From Vannielia litorea (GTDB lineage: Bacteria > Pseudomonadota > Alphaproteobacteria > Rhodobacterales > Rhodobacteraceae), in the NCBI RefSeq assembly GCF_900142295.1, contig NZ_FSRL01000001.1, forward strand, positions 2,232,001 to 2,296,000: 64,000 bases of DNA, in the 5' to 3' direction. The position numbers and the translations under genes are program-made. The notes below the pieces were generated by a model, which was given only the letters and a program-made list of their open reading frames with translations, did not search any database and was not told where the DNA came from. Of the stretch, positions 25,842 to 35,001 are shown piece by piece (position 1 is the stretch's first letter; the number at the start of each line of letters is the position of its first letter).

Positions 25842-27077
25842 TCATTTATTCGATAGCTCTGCGCCGATTTCGCGAAGTCGGGTCATCAGCCGATCCTGCG
25901 CGGGGGTTGGACGCCAACCTTTGCGGAAGGTCAGACCGATGCTGCGCTCGTTGTTCTCCAGCGGCACCGGTAGAACGGTGAGAACCCCGAGATCCTCCTC
26001 CAGCTGGATCTGCCGTCGGGACATGATCGTGATGTAGTTTCCACGCATCATCAGTCCACGCACGAGAACGAGCGAGGAGGAGACGATCTTGACCGGCGTG
26101 CCGGGAAGGCTCGGGATCTTCAGGGTTTCAAACAGGTAGCTCCCGGCGGGAGTTTCCCTGGGCGGCGCGATCCAGGGGAATTGGAGCGTGTCCTCCAGGC
26201 TGGTTTCCTGCCGGCTGGCCAGCGGATGCGACCGGCTCACCACCACCGACAAGGCATCGTCGAACAGCGGCTCCTGCACCACGTCATCCGCCGGTGCGGG
26301 CTGGCGCATCGCCCCGATCATGAAATCCAGCTCCCCAAAGCGAAGCGCCCGCAGGAGATCCGGATAGGGGCCCTCCACGGTCCGCACCTGCGGCGCGCCG
26401 GGCGAGGCATTCAGGACGTCGTCTATCGCCCTCGGCAAGATCGAGGTTCGCACGAGGGGCATCGCGCCAACAGTGATGCGGGTGGCCTCCCGCCCCTGCG
26501 CCTCGGCAATCTCGTAGACAGCCTGCTGAAGCTCTGCCGAGGCGAGGCGCACCTGGCGCGCCAGCAATTCGCCGGGCAAGGTCAGCGCCACGCCGCGCCG
26601 CCCGGACTCGAAGAACCGGATGCCCGCCAGGCGCTGCAGGTCTTTCGCCGCACGATGCACCGATGGTTGCGACACCCCGAGCGCCCGGGCCGCCTGCGAG
26701 TAGTTTCCGGCGCTCGCCATGGCCAGCAGGGTGCGCAGGTGAACCGGCGTCAGGGCGCCATGAAAGTCCCGCTGGCTGGCGCCCCCATTACCGGATTTCT
26801 CATCGCGGCTCGCGCGCCGGATAGCCTCGGCGGCTCCCTCGCGCAACAGCCCGATCACGCGCTCCGCCCTGATGCGAAAGAGTTCACCGGCAGGCGTGCA
26901 ATACATGCCGTCCGGCCGTCGGTCGAACAGCTTGGCACCAAGGGTTTTTTCAATTTTTGCAATGGCATGCGTGACGGCGGGCTGACTGAGGTGCACCACG
27001 TCTGCCGCCATCGCAACGCGACGCAGGCGCGCCGTCTCTACCACGGCCTGGAGGTGACGGGTGTTGAAGAAATCCAT
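25842..27077 (-). CDS. LysR-family regulator with two tandem N-terminal HTH domains
   Basis: A 411-residue protein, about 100 longer than a usual LysR regulator. The first LysR-type winged helix is at residues 7-68 (RHLQAVVETARLRRVAMAA, LSQPAVTHAIAKIEKTLGAK, LFDRR). After a linker rich in charged residues, a second complete one is at 112-175 (HLRTLLAMASAGNYSQAARA, LGVSQPSVHRAAKDLQRLAG, FFESGRRGVALTLPG). A single LysR substrate-binding domain follows from about 198. It sits between the two arms of the protocatechuate genes and likely controls both; the inducer is unknown. No clear ribosome site precedes the start. Confidence 0.87.
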   Translation of the reverse strand: MDFFNTRHLQAVVETARLRRVAMAADVVHLSQPAVTHAIAKIEKTLGAKLFDRRPDGMYCTPAGELFRIRAERVIGLLREGAAEAIRRASRDEKSGNGGASQRDFHGALTPVHLRTLLAMASAGNYSQAARALGVSQPSVHRAAKDLQRLAGIRFFESGRRGVALTLPGELLARQVRLASAELQQAVYEIAEAQGREATRITVGAMPLVRTSILPRAIDDVLNASPGAPQVRTVEGPYPDLLRALRFGELDFMIGAMRQPAPADDVVQEPLFDDALSVVVSRSHPLASRQETSLEDTLQFPWIAPPRETPAGSYLFETLKIPSLPGTPVKIVSSSLVLVRGLMMRGNYITIMSRRQIQLEEDLGVLTVLPVPLENNERSIGLTFRKGWRPTPAQDRLMTRLREIGAELSNK

Positions 27078-27135
27078 GAGAGGAAGAACCGGCCTGTGAT
27101 CGACATCCGCGATCAGCTATAGCAAAAATTGATGA

Positions 27136-27159
27136 TGGAAGCCAACGTTGGAATTTCCA
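27136..27159. promoter_or_regulatory. Candidate LysR operator in the divergent region
   Basis: A dyad TGGAA-N-CCAACGTTGG-N3-TTCCA with a perfect 10-bp core lies in the 154-bp gap between the LysR gene and galB, where a regulator of both arms would bind. The symmetry is seen directly; binding is inferred. Confidence 0.5.
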
Positions 27160-27231
27160 GACCGGGCACGCGCCGCCTAGAACGCAGGCAGTACGGGACG
27201 TGACGGGACCGTCGCAGGAGGACATGACCCC

Positions 27232-27969
27232 ATGAGCAACAGCAAGACAGCGCTGGTCATCAGCGCCCACTCGGCCGATTTCGTCTGGCGCGCCGGCGGG
27301 GCTATCGCCCTGCACCAGTCCAAGGGTTACGAGGTGACGGTGGTTTGCCTGAGCTTCGGCGAGCGCGGCGAAAGCGCCAAGCTCTGGAAGCAGGAAGGCA
27401 TGACGCTGGAGAAGGTCAAGGCCGCCCGGCGCGAGGAGGCCGAAAACGCCGCAGCAGCACTCGGGGTCAACGACATCCGCTTCCTCGACCGGGGTGACTA
27501 TCCGCTGGACCTGGGCCGCGAAACGCTCGAGCAGATGGTCGACATCATCCGCGAAGTGCAGCCCAAGTTCATGTTCTCTCATTCGAAATGGGACCCCTAC
27601 AACACCGACCACATGCGCACCACCGACTTCGCCCTCGAGGCCCGGATGGTGGCGCAGGCCTGGGGCCACAACCCCGGCCAGAAGGTGCTGGGCGCGCCGC
27701 AGCTCTACCTCTTCGAGCCGCATCAGACCGAGCAGATGGAGTGGCGCCCCAACGTGTTTCTCGACATCACCCCGGTGTGGGACAAGAAATGGGCCGCGAT
27801 CCAGTGCATGCAGGGTCAGGAGCACCTGTGGCACTTCTACGAGAATGTGGCCGAGAACCGGGGCAACCACTTCCGCCGCAACTCCGGTGGCCAGTCGGGC
27901 GGCCGCGATTGCCGATATGCCGAAGGGTTCCAGTCGATCTTTCCGCGCACGGTGGATGAACTGGAATGA
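27232..27969 (+). CDS. galB: 4-Oxalomesaconate hydratase, PIG-L/LmbE family (GalB-like)
   Basis: A 245-residue Zn-dependent PIG-L fold protein: [42 protein letters not shown] with the HxxD-like metal site near residues 12-15, then [19 protein letters not shown]. Pseudomonas GalB, which hydrates 4-oxalomesaconate in gallate breakdown, belongs to this family. Here it replaces the unrelated LigJ hydratase of Sphingobium. A GGAGGAC ribosome site precedes it. Its stop overlaps the ligK start (ATGA). Confidence 0.85.
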   Translation: MSNSKTALVISAHSADFVWRAGGAIALHQSKGYEVTVVCLSFGERGESAKLWKQEGMTLEKVKAARREEAENAAAALGVNDIRFLDRGDYPLDLGRETLEQMVDIIREVQPKFMFSHSKWDPYNTDHMRTTDFALEARMVAQAWGHNPGQKVLGAPQLYLFEPHQTEQMEWRPNVFLDITPVWDKKWAAIQCMQGQEHLWHFYENVAENRGNHFRRNSGGQSGGRDCRYAEGFQSIFPRTVDELE

Positions 27970-28658
27970 CCTTGCAGCCGGGCACCACGGGCGTCGTTGT
28001 CCAGAACATCGAGCGCGCCGATCCTCAGGTCATTGACGGGCTTGCCGAATGTGGCGTCGCCACGGTGCATGAGGCGCAGGGGCGCAAGGGCCTGCTGGCC
28101 GCGCACATGCGGCCCATCTATTCCGGCGCGCGGATTGCCGGGTCGGCCGTGACCATTCTCGCCCCGCCTTGCGACAACTGGATGATCCACGTGGCGATCG
28201 AGCAGATCCAGGAAGGCGACATCCTCTGCCTGGGCACCATCACCCCGTCCAACGCGGGCTACTTCGGCGATCTGCTGGCCACCTCGGCCCAGGCCCGCGG
28301 CTGCCGCGGCCTGGTGATCGACGCCGGCGTGAGGGACATCAGGGATCTCACGGAGATGGGCTTTCCGGTCTGGTCCAAGGCCGTCTTCGCGCAAGGCACG
28401 ATCAAGGAGACGCTGGGGTCGGTGAACGTGCCCGTGGTCTGCGCCGATGCGCTGGTCAACCCAGGTGACGTGCTGGTCGCCGACGATGACGGCGTGGTGG
28501 TCGTCCGCCGCGAAGAGGCCGCCGATGTGCTGGAGAAAGCGCGCGCTCGGGAGGCCAACGAGGCCGCCAAGCGGGCGCGGTTCGAGGCCGGCGAACTGGG
28601 TCTCGACATCTACAAGATGCGAGAGCGGCTGGCCGAGGCCGGATTGAAATATGTTTGA
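27966..28658 (+). CDS. ligK: 4-Carboxy-4-hydroxy-2-oxoadipate aldolase / oxaloacetate decarboxylase
   Basis: A 230-residue class II aldolase of the RraA-like fold (LigK/GalC/ProA): [72 protein letters not shown] with the metal-site Asp, and [24 protein letters not shown]. It cleaves the final intermediate to pyruvate and oxaloacetate. Overlaps galB by 4 bp. Confidence 0.9.
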   Translation: MTLQPGTTGVVVQNIERADPQVIDGLAECGVATVHEAQGRKGLLAAHMRPIYSGARIAGSAVTILAPPCDNWMIHVAIEQIQEGDILCLGTITPSNAGYFGDLLATSAQARGCRGLVIDAGVRDIRDLTEMGFPVWSKAVFAQGTIKETLGSVNVPVVCADALVNPGDVLVADDDGVVVVRREEAADVLEKARAREANEAAKRARFEAGELGLDIYKMRERLAEAGLKYV

Positions 28659-28783
28659 GCGCCTCCTGCTGCGCTGTGCAAAGGCAAGGTAGCAGCACGG
28701 CGAAGGGGCACATCTCGCGCAAGCAGCGGCCCCAAGGAACGGGGCCTGCATCGCAGGTCGTGAAGGCGCAGAAAGACGGACAG

Positions 28784-29824
28784 ATGACCGATGGCGTGAA
28801 ATGCATGTGGATGCGCGGAGGCACCTCCAAGGGTGGCTACTTTCTCGCAGATGACCTCCCCGAGGACCGCGACGGATTTCTGCTGCGCGCGATGGGCTCG
28901 CCGGATGTCCGCCAGATCGACGGTATGGGCGGAGCAGACCCGCTGACCTCCAAGGTAGCGGTGGTAAAGAAGTCCGAACGCGTCGGCGTGGATGTCGACT
29001 ACCTCTTCCTTCAGGTCTTTGTGGACCAGCCCATCGTGACCGATGCCCAGAACTGCGGCAACATCCTCGCCGGTGTCGGCCCCTTTGCCATCGAGCGCGG
29101 GCTCGTTGCCGCGAGGGACGGCGAGACGCCGGTGGTGATCTACATGGAAAACACCGGCCAGGTCGCGGTGGCGCGGGTGAGCACGCCCGGCGGCGTGGTG
29201 AGCTATGCGGGCGAAGCGCGGATCGACGGCGTGCCAGGGACCTCCGCCGCAGTGCCTATTGCTTTCCGCGACACCGCCGGATCGAGCTGTGGCGCGCTCT
29301 TGCCAACCGGCAATGCAGCCGACCTGATCGAAGGCGTCGAATGCACCCTGATCGACAATGGCATGCCCTGTGTGGTGATGCGGGCCTCCGACATGGGGAT
29401 CACCGGCGAGGAGAGCCCGGAAGAGCTCGAGAGCAACGCCGCCTTGCGTGCCAGGCTCGAGGCGATCCGCCTGAAGGCCGGACCGATGATGAACCTCGGC
29501 GAGGTGAAAGAGAAAAGCGTTCCGAAGATGACCATGGTGAGCGCCCCGAAGGCAGGCGCGATCTCGACCCGCACCTTCATCCCTCACCGCTGCCACAAGA
29601 CGATCGGCGTCCTGGGCGCGGTCTCGGTGGCGACGGCTTGCCTTATCGAGGGCTCGCCCGCCTATGATCTGGCGCAGCGCGGCGAGGGTCGCGAGCGGGA
29701 TTTGTCGGTCGAGCATCCGACCGGCGAGATGACGGTGGTGGCCACTGTCGAGGACGGCGACGTGACGGAGGCGGCGATCCTGCGGACGGCGCGCAAACTG
29801 ATGGACGGGGAGATCTTTGCATGA
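28784..29824 (+). CDS. galD: 4-Oxalomesaconate tautomerase (PrpF family)
   Basis: A 346-residue PrpF-like isomerase converting keto to enol 4-oxalomesaconate, as GalD/LigU do. Motifs: CMWMRGGTSKGGYF near the N-terminus, DGMGGADPLTSKVAVV, QNCGNILAGVGPFAIERGLV and PHRCHKTIGVLGAVSVATAC. The start at MTDGVKCMW gives the family length; further in-frame sequence back to 28655 overlaps the end of ligK. The 125-bp gap before it holds nothing I recognise. It overlaps ligI by 4 bp. Confidence 0.88.
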   Translation: MTDGVKCMWMRGGTSKGGYFLADDLPEDRDGFLLRAMGSPDVRQIDGMGGADPLTSKVAVVKKSERVGVDVDYLFLQVFVDQPIVTDAQNCGNILAGVGPFAIERGLVAARDGETPVVIYMENTGQVAVARVSTPGGVVSYAGEARIDGVPGTSAAVPIAFRDTAGSSCGALLPTGNAADLIEGVECTLIDNGMPCVVMRASDMGITGEESPEELESNAALRARLEAIRLKAGPMMNLGEVKEKSVPKMTMVSAPKAGAISTRTFIPHRCHKTIGVLGAVSVATACLIEGSPAYDLAQRGEGRERDLSVEHPTGEMTVVATVEDGDVTEAAILRTARKLMDGEIFA

Positions 29825-30708
29825 CCGAACAGGTGATGGACGCGGATTGGCTGGTGTTTCACCCGAGCCCGAAGAAGCCGGGTTTCAAGTTGCCCGAAGG
29901 CGCTGTCGATGCCCATTGCCATGTCTTCGGCCCCTCCCCCGAGTTTCCCTTCGCGCCCGAGCGCAAATATACCCCCTGCAATGCGGGCAAGGACAAGCTG
30001 TTCGAACTGCGGGATTACCTCGGCTTCAGCCGCAACGTGATCGTGCAGGCCACCTGCCACGGCAAGGACAACCGGGCGATGGTGGATGCCTGCCGCACCG
30101 CCGGCGACCTGGCCCGTGGCATCGCCAGCGTCGGTCCGGACGTGCCCGACGCGGACCTGGCCGAGATGGATGCTGCCGGTGTGCGCGGTGTGCGGTTCAA
30201 TTTCGTCAAGCGCCTTGTGGATGCGACGCCCAAGGAGGTCTTCATCGGCATCGCCGAACGGATCAAGGAACTGGGCTGGCATATCGTCGTCTACTTCGAG
30301 GCGCAGGATCTCGAAGACCTCGTGCCTTTCCTCGAGAGCCTGCCCACCGTCCTCGTGGTTGACCACATGGGCCGGCCCGATGTGTCAAAAGGCGTCGACC
30401 ACCCCGATTTCCAGCGGTTCATCGATCTCATGGCCCGCAACGAGAACATCTGGAGCAAGGTCACCTGCCCGGAGCGGCTCTCGCTTCAGGGCCCGCCCTA
30501 TGACGACGTCATCCCCTACTGCCAGGCCATCGTCGAGCGCTTCCCCGACCGGGTGCTCTGGGGCACCGACTGGCCGCACCCCAACATGAAATCCCACATG
30601 CCCGACGACGGGGCGCTGGTGGATTACATTCCGAAAATCGCGCGAACGCCGGAGCAGCAGCGGAAACTGCTGATCGACAACCCTATGCGGCTCTATTGGG
30701 AGAGATGA
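29821..30708 (+). CDS. ligI: 2-Pyrone-4,6-dicarboxylate hydrolase (lactonase)
   Basis: A 295-residue amidohydrolase: GAVDAHCHVFGP metal motif near residues 28-39, FSRNVIVQATCHGKDN, VRGVRFNFVKRL, VDHMGRPD and LWGTDWPHPNMK, the last with the catalytic Asp. This is the LigI pattern; it opens the pyrone ring to 4-oxalomesaconate. Start overlaps the galD stop (ATGA). Confidence 0.92.
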   Translation: MTEQVMDADWLVFHPSPKKPGFKLPEGAVDAHCHVFGPSPEFPFAPERKYTPCNAGKDKLFELRDYLGFSRNVIVQATCHGKDNRAMVDACRTAGDLARGIASVGPDVPDADLAEMDAAGVRGVRFNFVKRLVDATPKEVFIGIAERIKELGWHIVVYFEAQDLEDLVPFLESLPTVLVVDHMGRPDVSKGVDHPDFQRFIDLMARNENIWSKVTCPERLSLQGPPYDDVIPYCQAIVERFPDRVLWGTDWPHPNMKSHMPDDGALVDYIPKIARTPEQQRKLLIDNPMRLYWER

Positions 30709-30732
30709 GCCGATGGGCAAGGAGGCGTTAAC

Positions 30733-31089
30733 ATGGAAAGTCACAGCCACGACTACCACATAGACATCCCAGGCACGACGGTGTTCGACGGGCGCATGGC
30801 CATGAAGGGCTATGCGCTGAACAAGATGTGCTACGACTTCAACCGGGCCGAGAACCGCGAGGCGTTCAAGGCCGATCCGGAAGGCTGGATGGAGAAATAC
30901 GGGCTGCGCGACGCGCAGCGCCAGGCGATCCGCGACAATGACATCCTGGCGATGATCGAGGAAGGCGGAAATATCTACTATCTCGCCAAGCTCGCCGGAA
31001 TCTTCAAGCTGAGCGTGCAGGACGTGGGCGGCCTTCAGACCGGCCGCACGACAGAGGAGTTCAAGCAATTCCTCGCCAGTCAGGCATAG
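30733..31089 (+). CDS. LigA-like extradiol dioxygenase alpha subunit, copy 2
   Basis: A 118-residue small subunit: DIPGTTVFDGRMAMKGYALNKMCYDF then MIEEGGNIYYLAKLAGIFK. It is clearly diverged from the first copy and lacks its long charged tail. AAGGAGG lies upstream. It is followed 11 bp later by a LigB-like gene, so this is a full second dioxygenase. Substrate may be protocatechuate, gallate or 3-O-methylgallate. Confidence 0.87.
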   Translation: MESHSHDYHIDIPGTTVFDGRMAMKGYALNKMCYDFNRAENREAFKADPEGWMEKYGLRDAQRQAIRDNDILAMIEEGGNIYYLAKLAGIFKLSVQDVGGLQTGRTTEEFKQFLASQA

Positions 31090-31100
31090 GGGAGACGGAC

Positions 31101-31949
31101 ATGGCACAGGTTCTCGGTGGCATCACCACCTCTCACATCCCTGCCGTCGGCAACGCGATCGACAAGGGCCTGCAGGACGACCCCTATTGGAAGCCCTTCT
31201 TCGACGGCTATCCGAAGGTTCACGCCTGGATCAGGCAGCACAAGCCTGACTACGTCGTAAACATCTACAACGACCATGGGCTCGGCTTCTTCCTCGACCG
31301 GATGCCCACCTTCGCCATCGGCGCGGCGCATGAATACCGCAACGAGGATGAAGGCTGGGGCCTGCCCTCCCTGGCCCCCTTCCCCGGCGCACCGGAGCTG
31401 AGCTGGCACATCATCGAGAGCATGGTGGAGGACGAGTTCGACATCACCTCCTGCCAGGAGCTTGCGGTCGACCATGGCTTCGTCGTGCCGATGCAGCTCT
31501 TCTGGCCGGGCGCGCCCAACAACCCCGACTTGCCCCGCGCGGTGCCGATCAGCGCCAACACGGTTCAACACCCGATCCCGACGCTGAAGCGGGCGCTCGA
31601 TTTCGGCAAGGCGTTGGGCAAGGCACTGCGGTCCTTCCCCGAAGAGGCCAAGGTGGTCATTCTCGGCACCGGCGGCCTGAGCCACCAGCTCGACGGGCAG
31701 CGAGCGGGCTTCATCAACAAGGACTTCGACCAATATTGCCTCGAAAACATCGTCTCCAACCCCGAGGAGCTGACCAGGATCTCACGGATGGAGCTGGTGG
31801 AGAAGGCGGGGGCGCAGGGCACCGAGTTTTTGATGTGGATGATGATGCGCGGGGCGCTCGGCGATGACGTGACCGAGATCACCCGGAACTACCACATCCC
31901 GATCTCCAACACGGCCGCAGGCACGCTGCTGCTGGAATGCGCGGCATAA
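31101..31949 (+). CDS. LigB-like extradiol dioxygenase catalytic subunit, copy 2
   Basis: A 282-residue type II extradiol dioxygenase. Fe ligands are present: His12 (ITTSH), His59 (IYNDH) and Glu in QGTEFLMWMMMRGAL, with the base His in GTGGLSHQL. By eye it is roughly 45% identical to copy 1. It differs most in the substrate region (GLPSLAPFPGAPELSW, FWPGAPNNPDL, TVQHPIPTLKRA), where the QHPIP segment recalls gallate dioxygenases. A different or broader substrate is likely but unproved. It ends the plus-strand arm. Confidence 0.87.
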   Translation: MAQVLGGITTSHIPAVGNAIDKGLQDDPYWKPFFDGYPKVHAWIRQHKPDYVVNIYNDHGLGFFLDRMPTFAIGAAHEYRNEDEGWGLPSLAPFPGAPELSWHIIESMVEDEFDITSCQELAVDHGFVVPMQLFWPGAPNNPDLPRAVPISANTVQHPIPTLKRALDFGKALGKALRSFPEEAKVVILGTGGLSHQLDGQRAGFINKDFDQYCLENIVSNPEELTRISRMELVEKAGAQGTEFLMWMMMRGALGDDVTEITRNYHIPISNTAAGTLLLECAA

Positions 31950-31954
31950 GACCC

Positions 31955-32061
31955 TTGGGCCTCCGGCGAGGATACCTGCCACAGGACGTCGACCGAGAAC
32001 GCGGCCAGGTCAGCTCGAACTGTCCATCTTCTTCCCGGGAATACACCGGCCGGAGACCCAA
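31955..32061. repeat. 13-bp inverted repeat between convergent genes
   Basis: TTGGGCCTCCGGC (31955-31967) and GCCGGAGACCCAA (32049-32061) are complementary with one mismatch and 81 bp between them. They lie between the convergent ligB-like and aldehyde dehydrogenase genes, so a long-range hairpin could insulate the two transcripts. No T-run beyond a short CCTTTTC follows. Confidence 0.4.
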
Positions 32062-32098
32062 AGCCTTTTCTGGCACAACCCCTTGATCGAACGAACGT

Positions 32099-33472
32099 TC
32101 AACCGAGAAAATGCTTCAGAATCCGCCTTGTCCACTTGCCGTAGGGCGGGCGGATGAGGTGAGCGCCGTTGGGTTTGCGCTGGGTGAAGACAGCCTTGGC
32201 GTGGCTCATCGACCTGAACCCTTCGGGACCGTGGTAGGCGCCCAGTCCCGAGGGGCCGACACCGCCGAAGGGCAGATCATCCACCGCGACGTGCAGGATC
32301 GTGTCGTTCACGGTGACCCCGCCCGAGGTGGTGCGGGTGAGCACGGCCTCGCGGGCCTCGTCATCGGGGCCGAAATGATAGAGCGCCAGCGGGCGCGGGC
32401 GGGCGTTGATATAGGCGATGGCCTCTTCGAGACTGTCATATGGGACGACGGGCAGGAGGGGGCCGAAGATCTCTTCCTGCATGACGTGCATGTCATCCGT
32501 CACGTCAAGCAACATCGCAGGCGCTTTCTCGCCCTCCAGCAACGGCAGGCGGCGTGCGCCCTGAGCCACGGCCTCGTCGGCGAGTTTGGCCAGCCTGTCG
32601 GCGTGGCGATCGTGGATCGGGAGGGTAAAGTTCTCATCCGCCGTGCCGGACGGGTAGAGCTTGTGAGCCTGCACCTTCATGCTCTCGCAGAAGGCATCTA
32701 GCCTTGAGCGAGGGACCAGCGCGTAATCCGGTGCGATGCAGGTTTGCCCGCCGTTCACCAGTTTGCCAAAAGCAATGGAGGCGGTTGCCGCTTCCATGAC
32801 CGCTTGGTCCGTGACGATCGCGGGGCTCTTGCCGCCCAGCTCCAGCGTGACCGGCGTGAGATTGGCCGCGGCGGCCTGCATCACCTTGCGGCCCACTTCG
32901 GTGCCGCCGGTGAAGAAAAGGTGGTCGAACGGCAGGCTCGAAAACTCCGCACCCAGCTCGGGCCCGCCTTCGACCACGGCCACCTGCTCGGGGCGGAAGA
33001 GCTCCTCGAGCAGCTCCCGCATGGCGGCCGAGGAGGCGGGAGTGAATTCGGACGGTTTCAGCATCACCCGGTTGCCCGCCGCGAGTGCCGTGGCCAGCGG
33101 GGCAAGGGCCAGCAGGTAGGGATAGTTCCAGGGCGAGATGATGCCGACCACGCCCTTGGGCTGGTAGTGAACACGCGACTTGCCGGGCCAGAGGGCAAAG
33201 TGCGTGCTGCGGCGCTCGGGCGCCATGAAGCGGCGGAGGTTGCGATCGAGGTAGTCGATGGCGTTGATCGTTGGCACGAGGTCGAGCAGCTTGGTCTCAT
33301 CCGCCGCGCGGCGGCCGAAGTCCTCGTTTGCGGCCCTCGCCAGCAGGTCGGCCTTGGCCTTTACCGCCTTGGCGAGGCGGGAAAGCTGCGCGCGGCGCTC
33401 GGCCAGCTCCGGCGGCGGGGAGGCGAGGAAGGCCGTGCGCTGGGTGTCGAGGATCTGGTGCAGGTCGGTCAT
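32099..33472 (-). CDS. Coniferyl-aldehyde dehydrogenase-type aldehyde dehydrogenase
   Basis: A 457-residue NAD(P)-dependent aldehyde dehydrogenase: GVVGIISPWNYPYLLALAP, FFTGGTEVGRKVM, catalytic Glu in TLELGGKSP and catalytic Cys in NGGQTCIAPDY. Length and the C-terminal HGPEGFRSMSHAKAVF fit the coniferyl aldehyde dehydrogenase branch. It would oxidise lignin-derived aldehydes feeding the adjacent protocatechuate pathway, which fits the context. It is last in an ATGA-linked chain after the photolyase gene. Confidence 0.85.
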   Translation of the reverse strand: MTDLHQILDTQRTAFLASPPPELAERRAQLSRLAKAVKAKADLLARAANEDFGRRAADETKLLDLVPTINAIDYLDRNLRRFMAPERRSTHFALWPGKSRVHYQPKGVVGIISPWNYPYLLALAPLATALAAGNRVMLKPSEFTPASSAAMRELLEELFRPEQVAVVEGGPELGAEFSSLPFDHLFFTGGTEVGRKVMQAAAANLTPVTLELGGKSPAIVTDQAVMEAATASIAFGKLVNGGQTCIAPDYALVPRSRLDAFCESMKVQAHKLYPSGTADENFTLPIHDRHADRLAKLADEAVAQGARRLPLLEGEKAPAMLLDVTDDMHVMQEEIFGPLLPVVPYDSLEEAIAYINARPRPLALYHFGPDDEAREAVLTRTTSGGVTVNDTILHVAVDDLPFGGVGPSGLGAYHGPEGFRSMSHAKAVFTQRKPNGAHLIRPPYGKWTRRILKHFLG

Positions 33473-35001
33473 ATGGTTTCGCCTTTGCTCATTCGGTCGA
33501 GGAAGGTCTCGGCCTCGTTCAGCACGGTCTCGCGCCTGGCGTCATCCATCCTGTCCCACGTCCTGTACATCTGGGCCGTGCGCGGGTTGCCTTCAAACCG
33601 GTCGCGATGTCGCACCAGGAAATGCCAGTAGAGCAGGTTGAAGGGGCAGGCCCCCTGCCCCGTCTTCTGGCGCACCGAGTAGTGGCAGGTGCCACAGTAG
33701 TCGGACATCTTGTCGATGTAGTTTCCGGAAGAGACATAGGGCTTCGACGCGATGATGCCACCGTCGGCGAATTGGCTCATGCCCACGGTATTTGGTGCCT
33801 CGACCCATTCGAAGGCGTCGATATAGACCTCGAGGTACCATTGGTGCACCTCGGCCGGGTTCACCTGCGCTATGAGGGCGAAGTTGCCGGTGACCATCAG
33901 CCGCTGAATGTGGTGAGCATAGGCCTCTTCGCGGGTCTGGCGGACGGCTTGCGCGAGGCAGTTCATCCGTGTTTCCGCCCCCCAATAGAGCGCGGGCAGG
34001 CTACGCTGGTGGTTCAACGCATTGCGGCGCGGGTAGTCCGGGCCTTCGTGAAAGTAGATACCACGAACGTACTCGCGCCAGCCGAGGATCTGGCGGATGA
34101 AGCCCTCGGCGGCGTTGATCGGGGCCTTGCCCGCCTTCCAGGCCTCCTCGACCCGCCGGCACACGGCGAGCGGATCAAGCAGACCTATGTTGAGGTAGGC
34201 CGAGATGAGCGCGTGGTAGAGAAAGCGCCGGTCTTGCAGCATGGCGTCCTGGTAGGTGCCGAAGTTCTCCAGCGCGTTTTCGATGAAGTGGTCGAGCACC
34301 TGTTCGGCCTGATCGGCAGTCGTGGCAAAGCCGAAGGGGTGGAGCCTGCCGAAGTTGCCGGAAAAGCGGGCCTCGACCAGCGCGAGCGCGTTTTCCGTGG
34401 TCTCATCGGGCTCGAACCAGAGCGGCTTGGGTAGAAAGAGGTCATCCGCGGCGGGTTTGCGATTGTCGTGGTCGTAGTTCCACTTTCCGCCCGCGGGCTT
34501 GTCGCCCTCCATAAGGAGGCCGGTCTTGCGGCGCATCTCGCGGTAGAAATACTCCATCCGCAGCGCCTTGCGGCCCTCGGCCCAGCGCTCGAACTCGGCG
34601 TGGGTGGCGATGAAGCGGGTGTCTTCGAGCAGGGAGACGTCGAGCGGGCAGGTCTCCAGCGCCTCTATCAGCCGCCACTCGCCCGGGCGGGTGGCCAGCA
34701 CCTCGCGCGCGCCATGCTCTTCTGCCCGGCGGAGCAGCTCGCCGGGGATCGAGCCCGCGTTCTCGTCGTCATCCAGACGGGTGTAGGCGACCTGCCAGCC
34801 GTCCTCCTCCAGCCGCGCGGCGAACTTGCGCATGGCGGCGAAGATCAGGGCGATCTTCTTGGGATGGTGGCGGACGTAGTCGGCCTCGGCCGCCACCTCG
34901 GCCATCACCACCACGTCGCGGCCCTTCTCCGCCGCCTGAAGGGCGGCGACGGAGGGGGTGAGCTGGTCGCCCAGGACGAGGACGAGACGGGGCGCGCTCA
35001 C
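33469..35001 (-). CDS. FeS-containing bacterial cryptochrome/(6-4) photolyase (PhrB/CryB type)
   Basis: A 510-residue FAD/FeS photolyase-like protein: LVLVLGDQLTP at the N-terminus, KWNYDHDNRK, GWREYVRGIYF, and cluster cysteines in TRMNCLAQAV and DYCGTCHYSVRQKTGQGACPFN, matching the four-Cys 4Fe-4S site of FeS-BCPs. It repairs (6-4) photoproducts or acts in light sensing. It overlaps the glyoxalase and aldehyde dehydrogenase genes by 4 bp each. Confidence 0.92.
   Translation of the reverse strand: MSAPRLVLVLGDQLTPSVAALQAAEKGRDVVVMAEVAAEADYVRHHPKKIALIFAAMRKFAARLEEDGWQVAYTRLDDDENAGSIPGELLRRAEEHGAREVLATRPGEWRLIEALETCPLDVSLLEDTRFIATHAEFERWAEGRKALRMEYFYREMRRKTGLLMEGDKPAGGKWNYDHDNRKPAADDLFLPKPLWFEPDETTENALALVEARFSGNFGRLHPFGFATTADQAEQVLDHFIENALENFGTYQDAMLQDRRFLYHALISAYLNIGLLDPLAVCRRVEEAWKAGKAPINAAEGFIRQILGWREYVRGIYFHEGPDYPRRNALNHQRSLPALYWGAETRMNCLAQAVRQTREEAYAHHIQRLMVTGNFALIAQVNPAEVHQWYLEVYIDAFEWVEAPNTVGMSQFADGGIIASKPYVSSGNYIDKMSDYCGTCHYSVRQKTGQGACPFNLLYWHFLVRHRDRFEGNPRTAQMYRTWDRMDDARRETVLNEAETFLDRMSKGETI

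Noticed and set aside
31950..32098. GAACGAACGTTC-like near-palindrome near 32090
   Set aside because: Symmetry is imperfect and it lies at the 3' ends of convergent genes, so an operator is unlikely.
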